From the NCBI GenBank assembly GCA_944382025.1, contig CALWMQ010000033.1:1-12836 (forward strand): a stretch of DNA of 12,836 nt, written 5' to 3'. Position numbers and translations under genes: made by a program. This DNA comes from an uncultured Clostridia bacterium. Its GTDB lineage: Bacteria > Bacillota > Clostridia > Oscillospirales > Acutalibacteraceae. This document shows, in pieces, positions 1-7,462 of the stretch. The notes under the pieces were generated by a model that made no database searches, had not been told where the DNA came from, and worked only from the letters and a program-made list of their open reading frames with translations. Position 1 is the first letter of the stretch, and each line of letters starts with the position of its first letter.

Positions 1-3
1 CTA

Positions 4-42
4 TCCACAGAAAATCCCCGGCCTCCCGGGAATTTCTGTGGA
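4..42. repeat. Inverted repeat with 10-bp perfect arms
   Basis: TCCACAGAAA at 4-13 is matched by its reverse complement at 33-42. The 19-nt interior can pair further (CCC with GGG). On the plus strand it is followed by CTATTTTC, so it could end a gene arriving from the left. It could also be a second hairpin of the pgk terminator region. No coding sequence can be supported in the first 156 bases. Confidence 0.4.
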
Positions 43-64
43 CTATTTTCTCGCCCATCCTAGA

Positions 65-92
65 CCAAAAGCGGGCACAGGCCCGCTTTTGG
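65..92 (-). terminator. Hairpin terminator downstream of pgk
   Basis: This is a perfect 12-bp stem (CCAAAAGCGGGC with its complement) closed by a 4-nt loop. It starts 64 nt beyond the pgk stop codon. The stem carries A-runs and T-runs at its base, so it could work in both directions. A small GGCCGG palindrome at 122-136 lies between the stop codon and the hairpin. There is no sign of another glycolytic gene directly downstream. Confidence 0.7.
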
Positions 93-156
93 ATTTCACG
101 GCAGGACTCCCTCCGGCCCAACCGGCCCATGGCCGGCCTGGTGCCTGACAGAATCC

Positions 157-1353
157 TTATTTATCGTTGAGGCAGGCGATGCCCGGCAGCTCCAAGCCCT
201 CCAGGAATTCCAGGGAGGCGCCGCCGCCGGTGGAGATGTGGGTCATCTTGTCGGCAAAGCCCAGCTGCTCCACCGCCGCGGCGGAATCCCCGCCCCCGAT
301 GATGGAAATCGCCTGGGACTCAGCGATAGCCTTGGCCACAGCGATGGTGCCGCCGGCGAAGGGCGCCATCTCAAACACGCCCATGGGCCCGTTCCACACT
401 ACGGTGCCGGCATCCTTGACCGCGTCGGCGAACAGAGCCTGAGTCTTGGGCCCGATATCCAGACCCATCCAGCCGTCATCAATATCTCCTTCAAACACCT
501 TGGTATTGGCGTTCACATCGAAGGCATCCGCGGCAATGTTATCCACAGGCAGCAGGAATTTTACGCCCTTGGCTTCCGCTTTGGCCAGAATCTCCTTGGC
601 CAGATCAACTTTATCCGCCTCAAATTTGGAATCGCCGATTTTGTTTCCGGTGGCGGCCTTGAAAGTGTAGGCCATGGCGCCGCCGATAATCAGGGTGTCC
701 ACCTTATCAATCAAATTGGTGATGACCCCGATCTTATCCGAAACCTTGGCGCCGCCCAGGATCGCTACGAAAGGACGCTTGGGATTCGCCAGCGCCCCGC
801 CCATGATGGAAATTTCCTTCTGGATCAGATAGCCGCACACGGCAGGCAGGTAGTCGGCCACCCCCGCGGTAGAGGCATGGGCACGGTGAGCCGTACCGAA
901 CGCGTCGTTCACATAGATATCCGCCAGGGATGCCAGTTTCTTGGCATACTCAGGATCGTTCTTGGTCTCCGCCTTATAGAACCGCACGTTTTCAATCATC
1001 ATGACCTCGCCGGGCTTCAGCGCGGCGGCCATGGCATGGGCTTCGTCCCCAACGATATCATGGGTAAACTTAACCTCTTTGCCCAGCAGCTCGCTCAGCC
1101 GTTTCGCTACCGGCTCCAGGGTAGCCTTCTTTTTGGATTCCTCATCGTCCTCCTTGGGACGGCCCAGGTGGGAGCACAGGATAACGGCGGCGCCGTGGTT
1201 CATCAGATATTGAATCGTGCGCAGGGATTCACGGATACGTTTGTCATCGGTGATGACGCCATCCGCCAGCGGAACGTTGAAATCGCAGCGAACCAGCACT
1301 TTTTTGCCATTTACATCGATGTCTTCAATGGTCTTTTTGTTCAGGGCATTCAT
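157..1353 (-). CDS. pgk: Phosphoglycerate kinase
   Basis: This is a cytoplasmic glycolytic enzyme that transfers phosphate from 1,3-bisphosphoglycerate to ADP, and works in reverse in gluconeogenesis. At 398 aa it has the usual full length. Family motifs are all present: VRCDFNVP at residues 21-28, SHLGRP at 61-66, ENVRFYK near 121-127, NDAFGTAHR at 149-157, GGAKVSDKI at 200-208, NGPMGVFE at 321-328, GGGDS at 353-357 and STGGGASLEF at 374-383. The N-terminal half binds the phosphoglycerate and the C-terminal half binds the nucleotide. The ATG start has AAAGGA about 10 nt upstream. The gene seems to be transcribed alone, since it has its own promoter, a terminator after it, and no gap or tpi gene beside it within the window. 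Confidence 0.97.
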   Translation of the reverse strand: MNALNKKTIEDIDVNGKKVLVRCDFNVPLADGVITDDKRIRESLRTIQYLMNHGAAVILCSHLGRPKEDDEESKKKATLEPVAKRLSELLGKEVKFTHDIVGDEAHAMAAALKPGEVMMIENVRFYKAETKNDPEYAKKLASLADIYVNDAFGTAHRAHASTAGVADYLPAVCGYLIQKEISIMGGALANPKRPFVAILGGAKVSDKIGVITNLIDKVDTLIIGGAMAYTFKAATGNKIGDSKFEADKVDLAKEILAKAEAKGVKFLLPVDNIAADAFDVNANTKVFEGDIDDGWMGLDIGPKTQALFADAVKDAGTVVWNGPMGVFEMAPFAGGTIAVAKAIAESQAISIIGGGDSAAAVEQLGFADKMTHISTGGGASLEFLEGLELPGIACLNDK

Positions 1354-1439
1354 TTCAGAACAATCCTTTCTTCTTTTGATTTCCCCGGGATGGAAACAGG
1401 TGGTTACGGGGAAAAACGGCTTACGCCTTCCAATCCCTT

Positions 1440-1468
1440 ATTTTACTGTATTATTCCCGGATTTGCAA
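1440..1468 (-). promoter_or_regulatory. Predicted promoter of pgk
   Basis: On the minus strand the -35 box TTGCAA (1463-1468) and the -10 box TAAAAT (1440-1445) are separated by exactly 17 bp. This leaves a leader of roughly 80 nt before the pgk start. It was found by eye and no start site is known. Confidence 0.6.
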
Positions 1469-1522
1469 GAGAAAAAGCGGATTTTTGGCAAGGTATACCG
1501 CCTCACGAAAAACCTTTCCGGT

Positions 1523-2125
1523 TTATCGGGCCTGCCCCAGCATACGCCGGACCGGTTTCAGGGCCATAGCCATCAGCGGAATGAGAATCGCTGTCAGGAT
1601 CAACCCCTTCAGCGCGTTAAACGGTACGCTCACCCACGCCGCCGCCACGGCCTCCGCCGGCCCCAAAGGCGTGTTTAGGAAAAACTCAAAAAACAGGGGG
1701 GCAATCACCCAGTTGCTGAAAAATCCCACCACCAGTATGGAGACAATCCCGGCCGCACAGGGCAGCACCAGTTTCCATGACAAGGGCGTTCCTTTCCGAT
1801 CCATCAGCCTGTACAGCAGGGCGTATGGCAGGATATATCCACAGCCTATCAGAAAATTCTGCAGGTTGCCGAACCCCATTTGGGTCCCCATCCCCCGGAT
1901 CAGCATTTCCAGAAGGTTTTTGATCAGCTCCACCATCACCCCGCAGGCCGGCCCGAATACCACCGCTCCAAACGCCGCCGGCACATCGCTGAAATCCATT
2001 TTCAGGTAAGCCGCTGACGGCAGCATCGGGAATTCCAGCAGCAGATACACCACAAGGGATATCGCCGACAGCGTCGCGGTTGCCACCATGGTCACTAAGG
2101 GGTTTTTACTCGTTTGTCTGTTCAT
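1523..2125 (-). CDS. ribU: ECF transporter S component, riboflavin-specific (RibU)
   Basis: This is the substrate-binding membrane subunit of an energy-coupling-factor transporter, expected to take up riboflavin with a shared EcfA/EcfA'/EcfT module encoded elsewhere. The start is the ATG at 2125, with AAGGAG about 10 nt upstream; upstream in-frame codons would run into the leader RNA. The 200-aa protein is very hydrophobic, with about five or six membrane segments. It has a RibU-like N-terminal block: LEFPMLP at residues 30-36, then LKMDFSDVPAAFGA near 41-54 and a GPACGVMVELIKNLL stretch near 58-72. The FMN riboswitch directly upstream independently supports riboflavin as the substrate. It has its own promoter and is separated from the phosphate transporter gene before it. 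Confidence 0.93.
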   Translation of the reverse strand: MNRQTSKNPLVTMVATATLSAISLVVYLLLEFPMLPSAAYLKMDFSDVPAAFGAVVFGPACGVMVELIKNLLEMLIRGMGTQMGFGNLQNFLIGCGYILPYALLYRLMDRKGTPLSWKLVLPCAAGIVSILVVGFFSNWVIAPLFFEFFLNTPLGPAEAVAAAWVSVPFNALKGLILTAILIPLMAMALKPVRRMLGQAR

Positions 2126-2166
2126 ACCTGATCTTCTCCTTTTCGTCCGCGCTCTCTCTGGACGCG

Positions 2167-2197
2167 AAAACCCCCACAGAATCTTTCTGTGGGGGTT
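2167..2197 (-). terminator. Riboswitch-controlled intrinsic terminator upstream of ribU
   Basis: This is a perfect 13-bp stem (AACCCCCACAGAA with its complement) around a 3-nt loop, ending in TTTTC. It sits between the FMN aptamer and the ribU ribosome binding site, the expected place for premature termination when FMN is bound. A separate 13-bp hairpin (2206-2243) lies between aptamer and terminator. I could not find a clear antiterminator pairing by eye. Confidence 0.8.
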
Positions 2198-2246
2198 CCA
2201 AACGTACACAAACCCGCGGCATCACTTTTTGCCGCTTTTGTGTGCG

Positions 2247-2467
<221 letters not shown>

Positions 2468-2489
2468 CAGCGTATTCTATTTTCTTTAC

Positions 2490-2518
2490 AGTTTACCCCT
2501 GTTTCTCTTTCCCGTCAA
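2490..2518 (-). promoter_or_regulatory. Predicted promoter of the riboswitch-ribU transcript
   Basis: The -35 box TTGACG (2513-2518) and -10 box TAAACT (2490-2495) are 17 bp apart. Transcription would begin about 15 nt before the first conserved base of the FMN aptamer, which fits a dedicated leader. The upstream part of this gap (2519-2609) shows no clear terminator for the phosphate transporter gene. Confidence 0.72.
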
Positions 2519-2609
2519 GTACCTCCGTGGATTTTTTTATCCGGCGCCGACAGCACACCCTCGCCGGTTTCCCACGGCTTGGCGGAAAATTTCCGTCTGT
2601 CCCGCCTGT

Positions 2610-4235
2610 TCACGCCCCATCCGCGTCAAAGGCCGCATACATAATGTTGGTCGCGTGATCCGATACCCGCTCCAGATCGGTCAGGATATCCACAAAAATC
2701 ATACCTGTTTCCGGGAAACACTCCATCTTGCTCAGCCGCTGGACGTGGTGCTCCCGCAGCGCTACCACCAGCTCGTCAATTTCATCCTCCTGGGACGCGA
2801 TATCGTCCCGTACCGTCTGATCCGGCTCGTTTTTCAGGAAAAACCCTATCGATTCATCTACGATTTTCAGGGTACGGCTCCACATATCCTTTACCTCAGC
2901 CATGGCGTCCTCCGAGAAAGGCGGCCGGTCCCCTCCCAGCGCCTGGGAATATTCCTCAATGTTTTCCGCGTGGTCACCTATCCGTTCCAGATCGTTGACC
3001 ACATGAAACAGGGAGCCTACCCGCCGGGAATCCGCTTCCAGCAGATCCAGCGCGTGGATCTTTACCAGGTACCCGGTAATATTATGGTTGAGATAATTCA
3101 GTACCTGTTCATTCTGCTTGATCTGCTGCACCTTATCAGGACTGGGCTTGAAAAAGGTTTCCATAGAAAGGTTGAAATTGTTCCGGGCAATCTGTGCCAT
3201 CCGCTCGACCTCTTTGAGCACCTGGGCAACCGCGATAGCAGGCGTATGGAGAATCCTCTCGTCCAAATAATGCAGCCGCATCTCCTCATATTCGCTGTCC
3301 CTTCCCGGAACCAACCGGGTAGCCAGTTTTACCAGATATTTGGCGAATGGCAGCAACAGCACTGTTACCACTATATTAAACACAATATGCGCATAGGAAA
3401 TCTGCATCTTGGGATCCCCTGTCAGCGCCTCAATCCATTGCACATACGGTACGAACATGGTCACCGGGATAAAAATCAGGGTGCCGATCACATTAAACAG
3501 AAGATGGATCATAGCGGCCCGCTTACCCGCCCGGTTAGTGCCTATCGACGCCAGCAGTGCTGTTACACAGGTACCGATGTTCTGCCCAAACAGGATATAA
3601 ATAACCCCTCCCAGGTTCACGGCGCCGCTGGCCGCTAACGCCTGCAGAATCCCTACTGAGGCTGACGAGGACTGGATAATGGCGGTCAGCAGCGCTCCCA
3701 TGAGAATCCCCAGCACAGGATTCGAGAAAGACGCCATCATATCCCGGAACCAGGCGATCTCTTTCAGCGGCTCCATGGCCCCGGACATCATGTCCATACC
3801 GGTGAACAGGATGCCAAACCCAACCACCACCATACCAATGTGCTGAGCCAGCTTCTTTTTGAAAAACATGATCAGCACTACGCCTAGAAACAGCGCCACC
3901 AGTGCCAAGTCATTGATATTCAACCCGATCAGAAAGCTGGTGACCGTGGTGCCGATGTTGGCTCCCATAATGATATATACCGCCTGCTCCAGCTTGAGCA
4001 GCCCCGCGTTCAGAAACCCTACAACCATGACCGTGGTTGCCGAGGAGGACTGAATCGCCCCCGTCACCACAAGCCCTACCAGTACTCCCAAAAGGGGATG
4101 GGATGTGATTTTCTCCAACAGTTTTTTTAACCGGGACCCGGCTACAGTTTCCAGGCCTTCTCCCATGAGCTTCATTCCGAACAGGAACAACCCCAGTCCG
4201 CCGGCCAGTGACAAAACCATCTGCTGAACGTTCAC
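2610..4235 (-). CDS. Na/Pi cotransporter family protein with C-terminal PhoU-like domain
   Basis: This is an inner-membrane protein of the type II sodium/phosphate cotransporter family (NptA/YjbB type). I chose the GTG at 4235 as start because GGGAGG lies 7 nt upstream; an ATG seven codons earlier would put that site inside the gene. This gives 541 aa. The membrane part (about 1-305) has the two inverted family repeats, each with a signature: QSSSATT at 62-68 and QSSSAS at 188-193. After the membrane part comes a soluble helical PhoU-like domain with two metal-binding motifs, NDLERIGDHAENI (414-426) and TDLERVSDHATNI (519-531). Phosphate transport is the likely role. Some relatives export phosphate, so direction is not settled. 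A candidate PhoP box at its promoter fits control by phosphate. Confidence 0.92.
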   Translation of the reverse strand: MNVQQMVLSLAGGLGLFLFGMKLMGEGLETVAGSRLKKLLEKITSHPLLGVLVGLVVTGAIQSSSATTVMVVGFLNAGLLKLEQAVYIIMGANIGTTVTSFLIGLNINDLALVALFLGVVLIMFFKKKLAQHIGMVVVGFGILFTGMDMMSGAMEPLKEIAWFRDMMASFSNPVLGILMGALLTAIIQSSSASVGILQALAASGAVNLGGVIYILFGQNIGTCVTALLASIGTNRAGKRAAMIHLLFNVIGTLIFIPVTMFVPYVQWIEALTGDPKMQISYAHIVFNIVVTVLLLPFAKYLVKLATRLVPGRDSEYEEMRLHYLDERILHTPAIAVAQVLKEVERMAQIARNNFNLSMETFFKPSPDKVQQIKQNEQVLNYLNHNITGYLVKIHALDLLEADSRRVGSLFHVVNDLERIGDHAENIEEYSQALGGDRPPFSEDAMAEVKDMWSRTLKIVDESIGFFLKNEPDQTVRDDIASQEDEIDELVVALREHHVQRLSKMECFPETGMIFVDILTDLERVSDHATNIMYAAFDADGA

Positions 4236-4273
4236 GTGGTTTCCTCCCTCAAACATCCTCTGAGTACAAAAAC

Positions 4274-4302
4274 ATTATAGTTGTATCATGGCAATGTTAA
4301 AT
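4274..4302 (-). promoter_or_regulatory. Predicted promoter of the Na/Pi cotransporter gene
   Basis: A perfect -10 box TATAAT lies at 4274-4279 on the minus strand. The place expected for the -35 box (about 4297-4302) has only a poor match and overlaps the TTAACA repeat. That arrangement is typical of promoters needing an activator. The leader would be about 30-35 nt. Confidence 0.55.
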
Positions 4303-4311
4303 CTATGTTAA
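4295..4311 (-). promoter_or_regulatory. Candidate PhoP (Pho) box
   Basis: Two exact TTAACA hexamers on the minus strand (4306-4311 and 4295-4300) are separated by 5 bp, an 11-bp period. Known B. subtilis PhoP sites are TT(A/T/C)ACA repeats with about this spacing, often four copies. Here only two are clear; the hexamers one period up and down do not match. The site covers the -35 position of the phosphate transporter promoter. Confidence 0.55.
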
Positions 4312-4362
4312 AAAACAAGATGTTTTCTTATCCTGTTGCAATCCCCCGCATAAACGCGAAAC

Positions 4363-4393
4363 GCGCGGGGCCGGAATCATCCGACACCCGCGC
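4363..4393 (-). terminator. Terminator downstream of the marR gene
   Basis: GCGCGGG pairs with CCCGCGC around an inner CGGA-TGAT-TCCG stem-loop. It begins 14 nt after the regulator's stop codon and is followed on the minus strand by a moderately T-rich GTTTCGCGTTTAT. It separates the MarR unit from the phosphate transporter gene. Confidence 0.5.
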
Positions 4394-4407
4394 TTTCATG
4401 CCCGGAT

Positions 4408-4878
4408 CTATTCGCCTTGCTCCGGCTCCTCCAGCCGTATGCCTTCCTGATGGAAAAAGCCCTGGAGATTGCCCATAGCTTGTATCAGCGCCTCTACCTG
4501 TTCTTCCGGCAGGTTCTGGATCACCGCCCGTGCCATCCGCCGGTGGAATCGCTGATGGGCGTAGGCCAGCACCTTGCCCCGGTCCGTAAGCCGCACTCGC
4601 ACCACACGCCGGTCCGCCGTTCCCCGCACCCGTTCCACCAGGCTCTTTTTCTCCAGCCGGTTCAGCGCAATCGTCATGGTGCTGACCGTCACTCGTGAAG
4701 CCGCCGCCAGCTCCGATATGGTCGGCAGCTCTCCTTCCCCGATGGCGTCCAGCAGATGCATCTCTGTAACCGTCACCGTCTCCCGGGTCGCCAGCCGCAG
4801 CGACTCCTCCTCCACCTTCAATATCTCATTGAATGTCTCTACCAACAGCTTGTTCAATGCCGTTAACCGTTCGTCCAC
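4408..4878 (-). CDS. MarR-family transcriptional regulator (FabT-like)
   Basis: This is a DNA-binding dimeric repressor or regulator of the MarR winged-helix family, 156 aa, which is the usual size. The start is GTG at 4878, with AGGAGG 7 nt upstream. The helix-turn-helix covers about residues 53-79 (ISELAAASRVTVSTMTIALN), and the wing carries the family's DRR motif (GTADRRVVRVRLT, 86-98). The VTEMHLLDAI, DRRVV and RFHRRM stretches resemble FabT-type regulators of fatty-acid synthesis. No fab gene is nearby, so this is only a resemblance. It lies 32 nt after the PLC-like gene and is probably co-transcribed with it. It may bind the inverted repeat at that promoter (inference). Confidence 0.93.
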   Translation of the reverse strand: MDERLTALNKLLVETFNEILKVEEESLRLATRETVTVTEMHLLDAIGEGELPTISELAAASRVTVSTMTIALNRLEKKSLVERVRGTADRRVVRVRLTDRGKVLAYAHQRFHRRMARAVIQNLPEEQVEALIQAMGNLQGFFHQEGIRLEEPEQGE

Positions 4879-4910
4879 AGTTTGTCCTCCTTACTCCCTC
4901 TGCCCGGCGG

Positions 4911-5528
4911 TCACGCCGCGTTCCCCGCTTTTCCCCGCCGCAGGAACACCGTCCTTAACCGCCGCTTTTGCGTCCCCTTCTTCTCCATGCACAGCCGCAG
5001 CATGGAGCTGGCCGCTTCTGTTCCCAGAGACAGGGCGTAATCCAGGTCTCCCGCCGGAGAATAACTCCCCGGTTCCCGGCCCGCCAACGCTGACTCCATC
5101 AGCCGGATCAGCTCTACCGAATCCCCCGCGCCATAAAAATCAACCAGGTTTTTCAGGCTCCCAATCCCGGCAACCTTCCCCTGCTCCTGTTCATACGCCC
5201 GATGCTCCCGCAGCGTTCCGCGAAAATCCGAGGTGTGAACATAACAGCTGAAATCACATAAATAATGAATGATAATCCCCAACCGCAGGCTCCGCCACCG
5301 GGATAAGGCCTTATCACGGCCGATCCCCTTGCGGCAAAAACGGCGGATCATCCGTTCTACCATCAGCCCCGCGGAGTCCCGCTGATGCAGATGCAGTACC
5401 CTTTGATGGGTACAGTCAGGGTACACGTTCCCCAACGCAAACCACCGGGGATGAATACAGATCGGCAGCCGCCCTTCACAGCCTTCCCGGATCTGTTCCG
5501 AAAGGCGGCGGTGAATTCTATATTTCAA
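4911..5528 (-). CDS. Zinc-dependent phospholipase C-like protein
   Basis: This probably belongs to the zinc-dependent phospholipase C family; the substrate is unknown. The 205-aa protein has FALGNVYPDCTH at residues 30-41. Its strongest signature is H88-x3-D92-x5-H98 (HYLCDFSCYVH), followed by H109-x3-E113 (EHRAYE), the order and near-spacing of the metal ligands in B. cereus phospholipase C. Unlike that secreted enzyme it has no signal peptide, and the N-terminal Trp/His ligands are not obvious, so a cytoplasmic hydrolase is more likely. The start is TTG at 5528, with GAGGAAG upstream at a rather long spacing, so the exact start is uncertain. It is the first gene of a likely two-gene unit with the MarR regulator. 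Confidence 0.8.
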   Translation of the reverse strand: MKYRIHRRLSEQIREGCEGRLPICIHPRWFALGNVYPDCTHQRVLHLHQRDSAGLMVERMIRRFCRKGIGRDKALSRWRSLRLGIIIHYLCDFSCYVHTSDFRGTLREHRAYEQEQGKVAGIGSLKNLVDFYGAGDSVELIRLMESALAGREPGSYSPAGDLDYALSLGTEAASSMLRLCMEKKGTQKRRLRTVFLRRGKAGNAA

Positions 5529-5581
5529 CTGCGCTACACTTCCTCTATTCCAGTCAGCGGTTAAAACCGCCTCTATCTGTC

Positions 5582-5615
5582 ATTATACCTATACCGCCGG
5601 GAAAATGCTATAGGT
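5582..5615 (-). promoter_or_regulatory. Promoter -10 box and inverted repeat upstream of the PLC-like/marR unit
   Basis: A perfect TATAAT lies at 5582-5587 on the minus strand, about 55 nt before the TTG start. No good -35 box is visible. Next to it, ACCTATA (5587-5593) and its reverse complement TATAGGT (5609-5615) form a 7-bp inverted repeat whose centres are 22 bp, about two helical turns, apart. It spans the spacer and -35 zone, where a repressor such as the encoded MarR protein could act (inference). A small GCGGTT/AACCGC hairpin lies in the leader at 5557-5570. Confidence 0.45.
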
Positions 5616-5638
5616 AAAAATGGGGAAGTTTCTCCCAT
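5616..5638 (-). terminator. Terminator downstream of the ABC exporter gene
   Basis: ATGGGA pairs with TCCC(C)AT around a 6-nt loop, followed by TTTTTA on the minus strand. It lies 20 nt after the exporter's stop codon. A longer alternative stem (GGGAAG with CTTCCC) starts slightly earlier and uses the same T-run. Confidence 0.55.
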
Positions 5639-5658
5639 GAAAAAACGCTTCCCTTTGT

Positions 5659-7386
5659 TTACCCTTCCTCCCGGGAGCCAAACTGCATCCGGTAAAGCCG
5701 GGCGTAGGCGCCGTCCCGTTCCATCAGCTCTTCATGGGATCCCAGTTCCCGGATACCGCTGGCGTCAATAAAGGCGATCTGGTCCGCCCCCCGGATGGTG
5801 GACAGCCGGTGGGCTATCACCAGGGTCGTCCGCCCCTGAGAAAGCTTGTCAAAGGCTTCCTGAATATGGGCTTCCGTAATGGTGTCCAGCGCCGAGGTTG
5901 CCTCATCCAGAATCAGAATAGGCGGGTTTTTCAGGAATATCCGCGCTATACTGACCCGTTGCTTCTGCCCTCCGGACAGCATGATCCCCCGTTCCCCCAC
6001 ATAAGTCTGGTACCCATTGGGCATTTGCAGGATATCTTCGTGGATTTCTGCCTTTTTGGCAGCCTCCACTACCTCTTCGTCCGTAGCCGTAATCCTTCCG
6101 TACCGGATGTTCTCCAGTATGGTACCAGCAAACAGCAGTACATCCTGCTGCACAATCCCTACGCTCTCCCGCAGGGATCCCAGCGTCAGGCCGCGGATAT
6201 CCTGACCGTCAATCGTGATCTGTCCCCCCTCCAGCTCATAAAACCGGGGCACCAGATGGCACAGGGTGCTTTTTCCCCCTCCCGAGGGGCCTACCAGCGC
6301 CAGGGTCTGCCCTGCGGGAATGTGCAGGTTTATCCCTGACAGCACCCGCACCCCCTCATCGTAGGAAAAGGTAACATCCCGGAAATCAACCTCTCCCCGC
6401 ACGTTGACCAAATCATGGGCATCCGGGGCGTCCGTGATATCCGGCTCCACCGCCAGCAGCTCCTGGAATCGCTGGAATCCCGCCATCCCTACGGTATACT
6501 GCTCCATAAAACTGGACAGGCGACGGATCGGCTGCAAAAAGGTGCCTACATACAGGGAAAAAGTAATCAGGTCGATGTAATCAAACCTTCCCCGCATAAT
6601 CAGGTAGCCACCGAAAGCAATGACCGCCACGTTCATGATACTGGTCAGAAAATCCAGCCCGGACATAAATATGCCCATCTCCCGGTAAAAGCCCCGTTTG
6701 GCGTACCGGTACTCCTCATTCCCCCGGTTGAATTTCTCCATCTCATAGGCTTCGTTGTGAAAAGCCCGCGCTACCCGTACCCCTGAAATACTGGATTCGA
6801 TATCGGCGTTGATCCCGGCAATGCGCTCTTTGACCTTCCGGGAGGCAGCCGACATTCTCTTCCTCCGCCAGCACGCGAACGCTACGATCAAAGGTACCAA
6901 TATCAGGATCAGCAGACCCAGTTCCCACCGGATCGCCAGCATAATCCCCAGTGCGCCTACCAGGGTTAAAAACGATATAAACAAATCCTCCGGGCCATGG
7001 TGGGCCAGCTCCACCACTTCAAACAGGTCATTCACCACCCGGGACATCAGGTGCCCGGTACGGTTCTTATCATAAAACTTGAAAGGCAGCGTCTGGAGAT
7101 GGGCAAACAGTTCCCGGCGCATATCCGCCTCCATATGTACCCCCAGCACGTGGCCCCAGTAGTTGACAAAATACTGGAACCCTGCTCGAATCAGATAGGC
7201 CGCCACCAAAGCCCCCATTACCCCGAAAAACGCCCCAAACGCGTTTTCCGGCAGCAGCTGCTGCATAGCGTACCGGGACGCCATGGGAAACAGCAGATCT
7301 ACCACCGCTATCATCAAGGCGCAGATCATATCCGCCGCAAACAGCTTCCAATGCGGTTTGTAATACCTGATAAATTTTCGTATCAT
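5659..7386 (-). CDS. ABC transporter, fused permease and ATP-binding domains (exporter half-transporter)
   Basis: This is a type IV ABC exporter half-molecule that would dimerise in the membrane and use ATP to export an unknown substrate (lipid, peptide or drug). In its 575 aa, residues 1-310 form the six-helix transmembrane domain and about 330-575 the ATPase. Walker A GPSGGGKST is at 366-374, Q-loop glutamine at 413/414, signature LSGGQ at 470-474, Walker B LILDE at 491-495 and H-loop His at 526; all key residues are intact. Many Firmicutes encode such halves in adjacent pairs. No partner is present here, so a homodimer is most likely. The ATG start has AAAGGA rather far upstream (13 nt). 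It has its own AT-rich promoter region with tandem repeats. Confidence 0.95.
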   Translation of the reverse strand: MIRKFIRYYKPHWKLFAADMICALMIAVVDLLFPMASRYAMQQLLPENAFGAFFGVMGALVAAYLIRAGFQYFVNYWGHVLGVHMEADMRRELFAHLQTLPFKFYDKNRTGHLMSRVVNDLFEVVELAHHGPEDLFISFLTLVGALGIMLAIRWELGLLILILVPLIVAFACWRRKRMSAASRKVKERIAGINADIESSISGVRVARAFHNEAYEMEKFNRGNEEYRYAKRGFYREMGIFMSGLDFLTSIMNVAVIAFGGYLIMRGRFDYIDLITFSLYVGTFLQPIRRLSSFMEQYTVGMAGFQRFQELLAVEPDITDAPDAHDLVNVRGEVDFRDVTFSYDEGVRVLSGINLHIPAGQTLALVGPSGGGKSTLCHLVPRFYELEGGQITIDGQDIRGLTLGSLRESVGIVQQDVLLFAGTILENIRYGRITATDEEVVEAAKKAEIHEDILQMPNGYQTYVGERGIMLSGGQKQRVSIARIFLKNPPILILDEATSALDTITEAHIQEAFDKLSQGRTTLVIAHRLSTIRGADQIAFIDASGIRELGSHEELMERDGAYARLYRMQFGSREEG

Positions 7387-7441
7387 GTCGTTTCTTCTAT
7401 CCTTTCCGACTCAGCCCGCCGGGCCCGTTAACAACAATGCG

Positions 7442-7462
7442 GATAATATAGCATATAATATC
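7442..7462. promoter_or_regulatory. AT-rich imperfect palindrome in the ABC exporter promoter region
   Basis: GATAATATA and TATAATATC flank a 3-bp centre, with 8 of 9 arm positions complementary. Its -10-like hexamers face both ways (TATATT on minus, TATAAT on plus), but neither has a good -35 box. It lies about 55 bp before the exporter start and is the most likely place for its promoter. Confidence 0.4.

Noticed and set aside
1..170. Open frame on the plus strand reaching the left edge
   Set aside because: It runs through two strong hairpins and into the end of pgk, has no start or family motif, and cannot be told from chance.
540..548. DnaA-box-like TTATCCACA, plus a near match at 1-9
   Set aside because: The exact match is inside pgk coding sequence. 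The copies are few and scattered, with no AT-rich unwinding region and no dnaA or dnaN gene, so they do not make an origin.
238..1569. 443-codon open frame on the plus strand opposite pgk
   Set aside because: It mirrors a certain gene in GC-rich DNA. Its protein is rich in His, Gln, Gly and Arg without domain motifs, and pgk on the other strand has all family signatures.
2655..3638. 327-codon open frame on the plus strand opposite the Na/Pi cotransporter gene
   Set aside because: It is antisense to a motif-complete transporter and has no recognisable domain or ribosome binding site.
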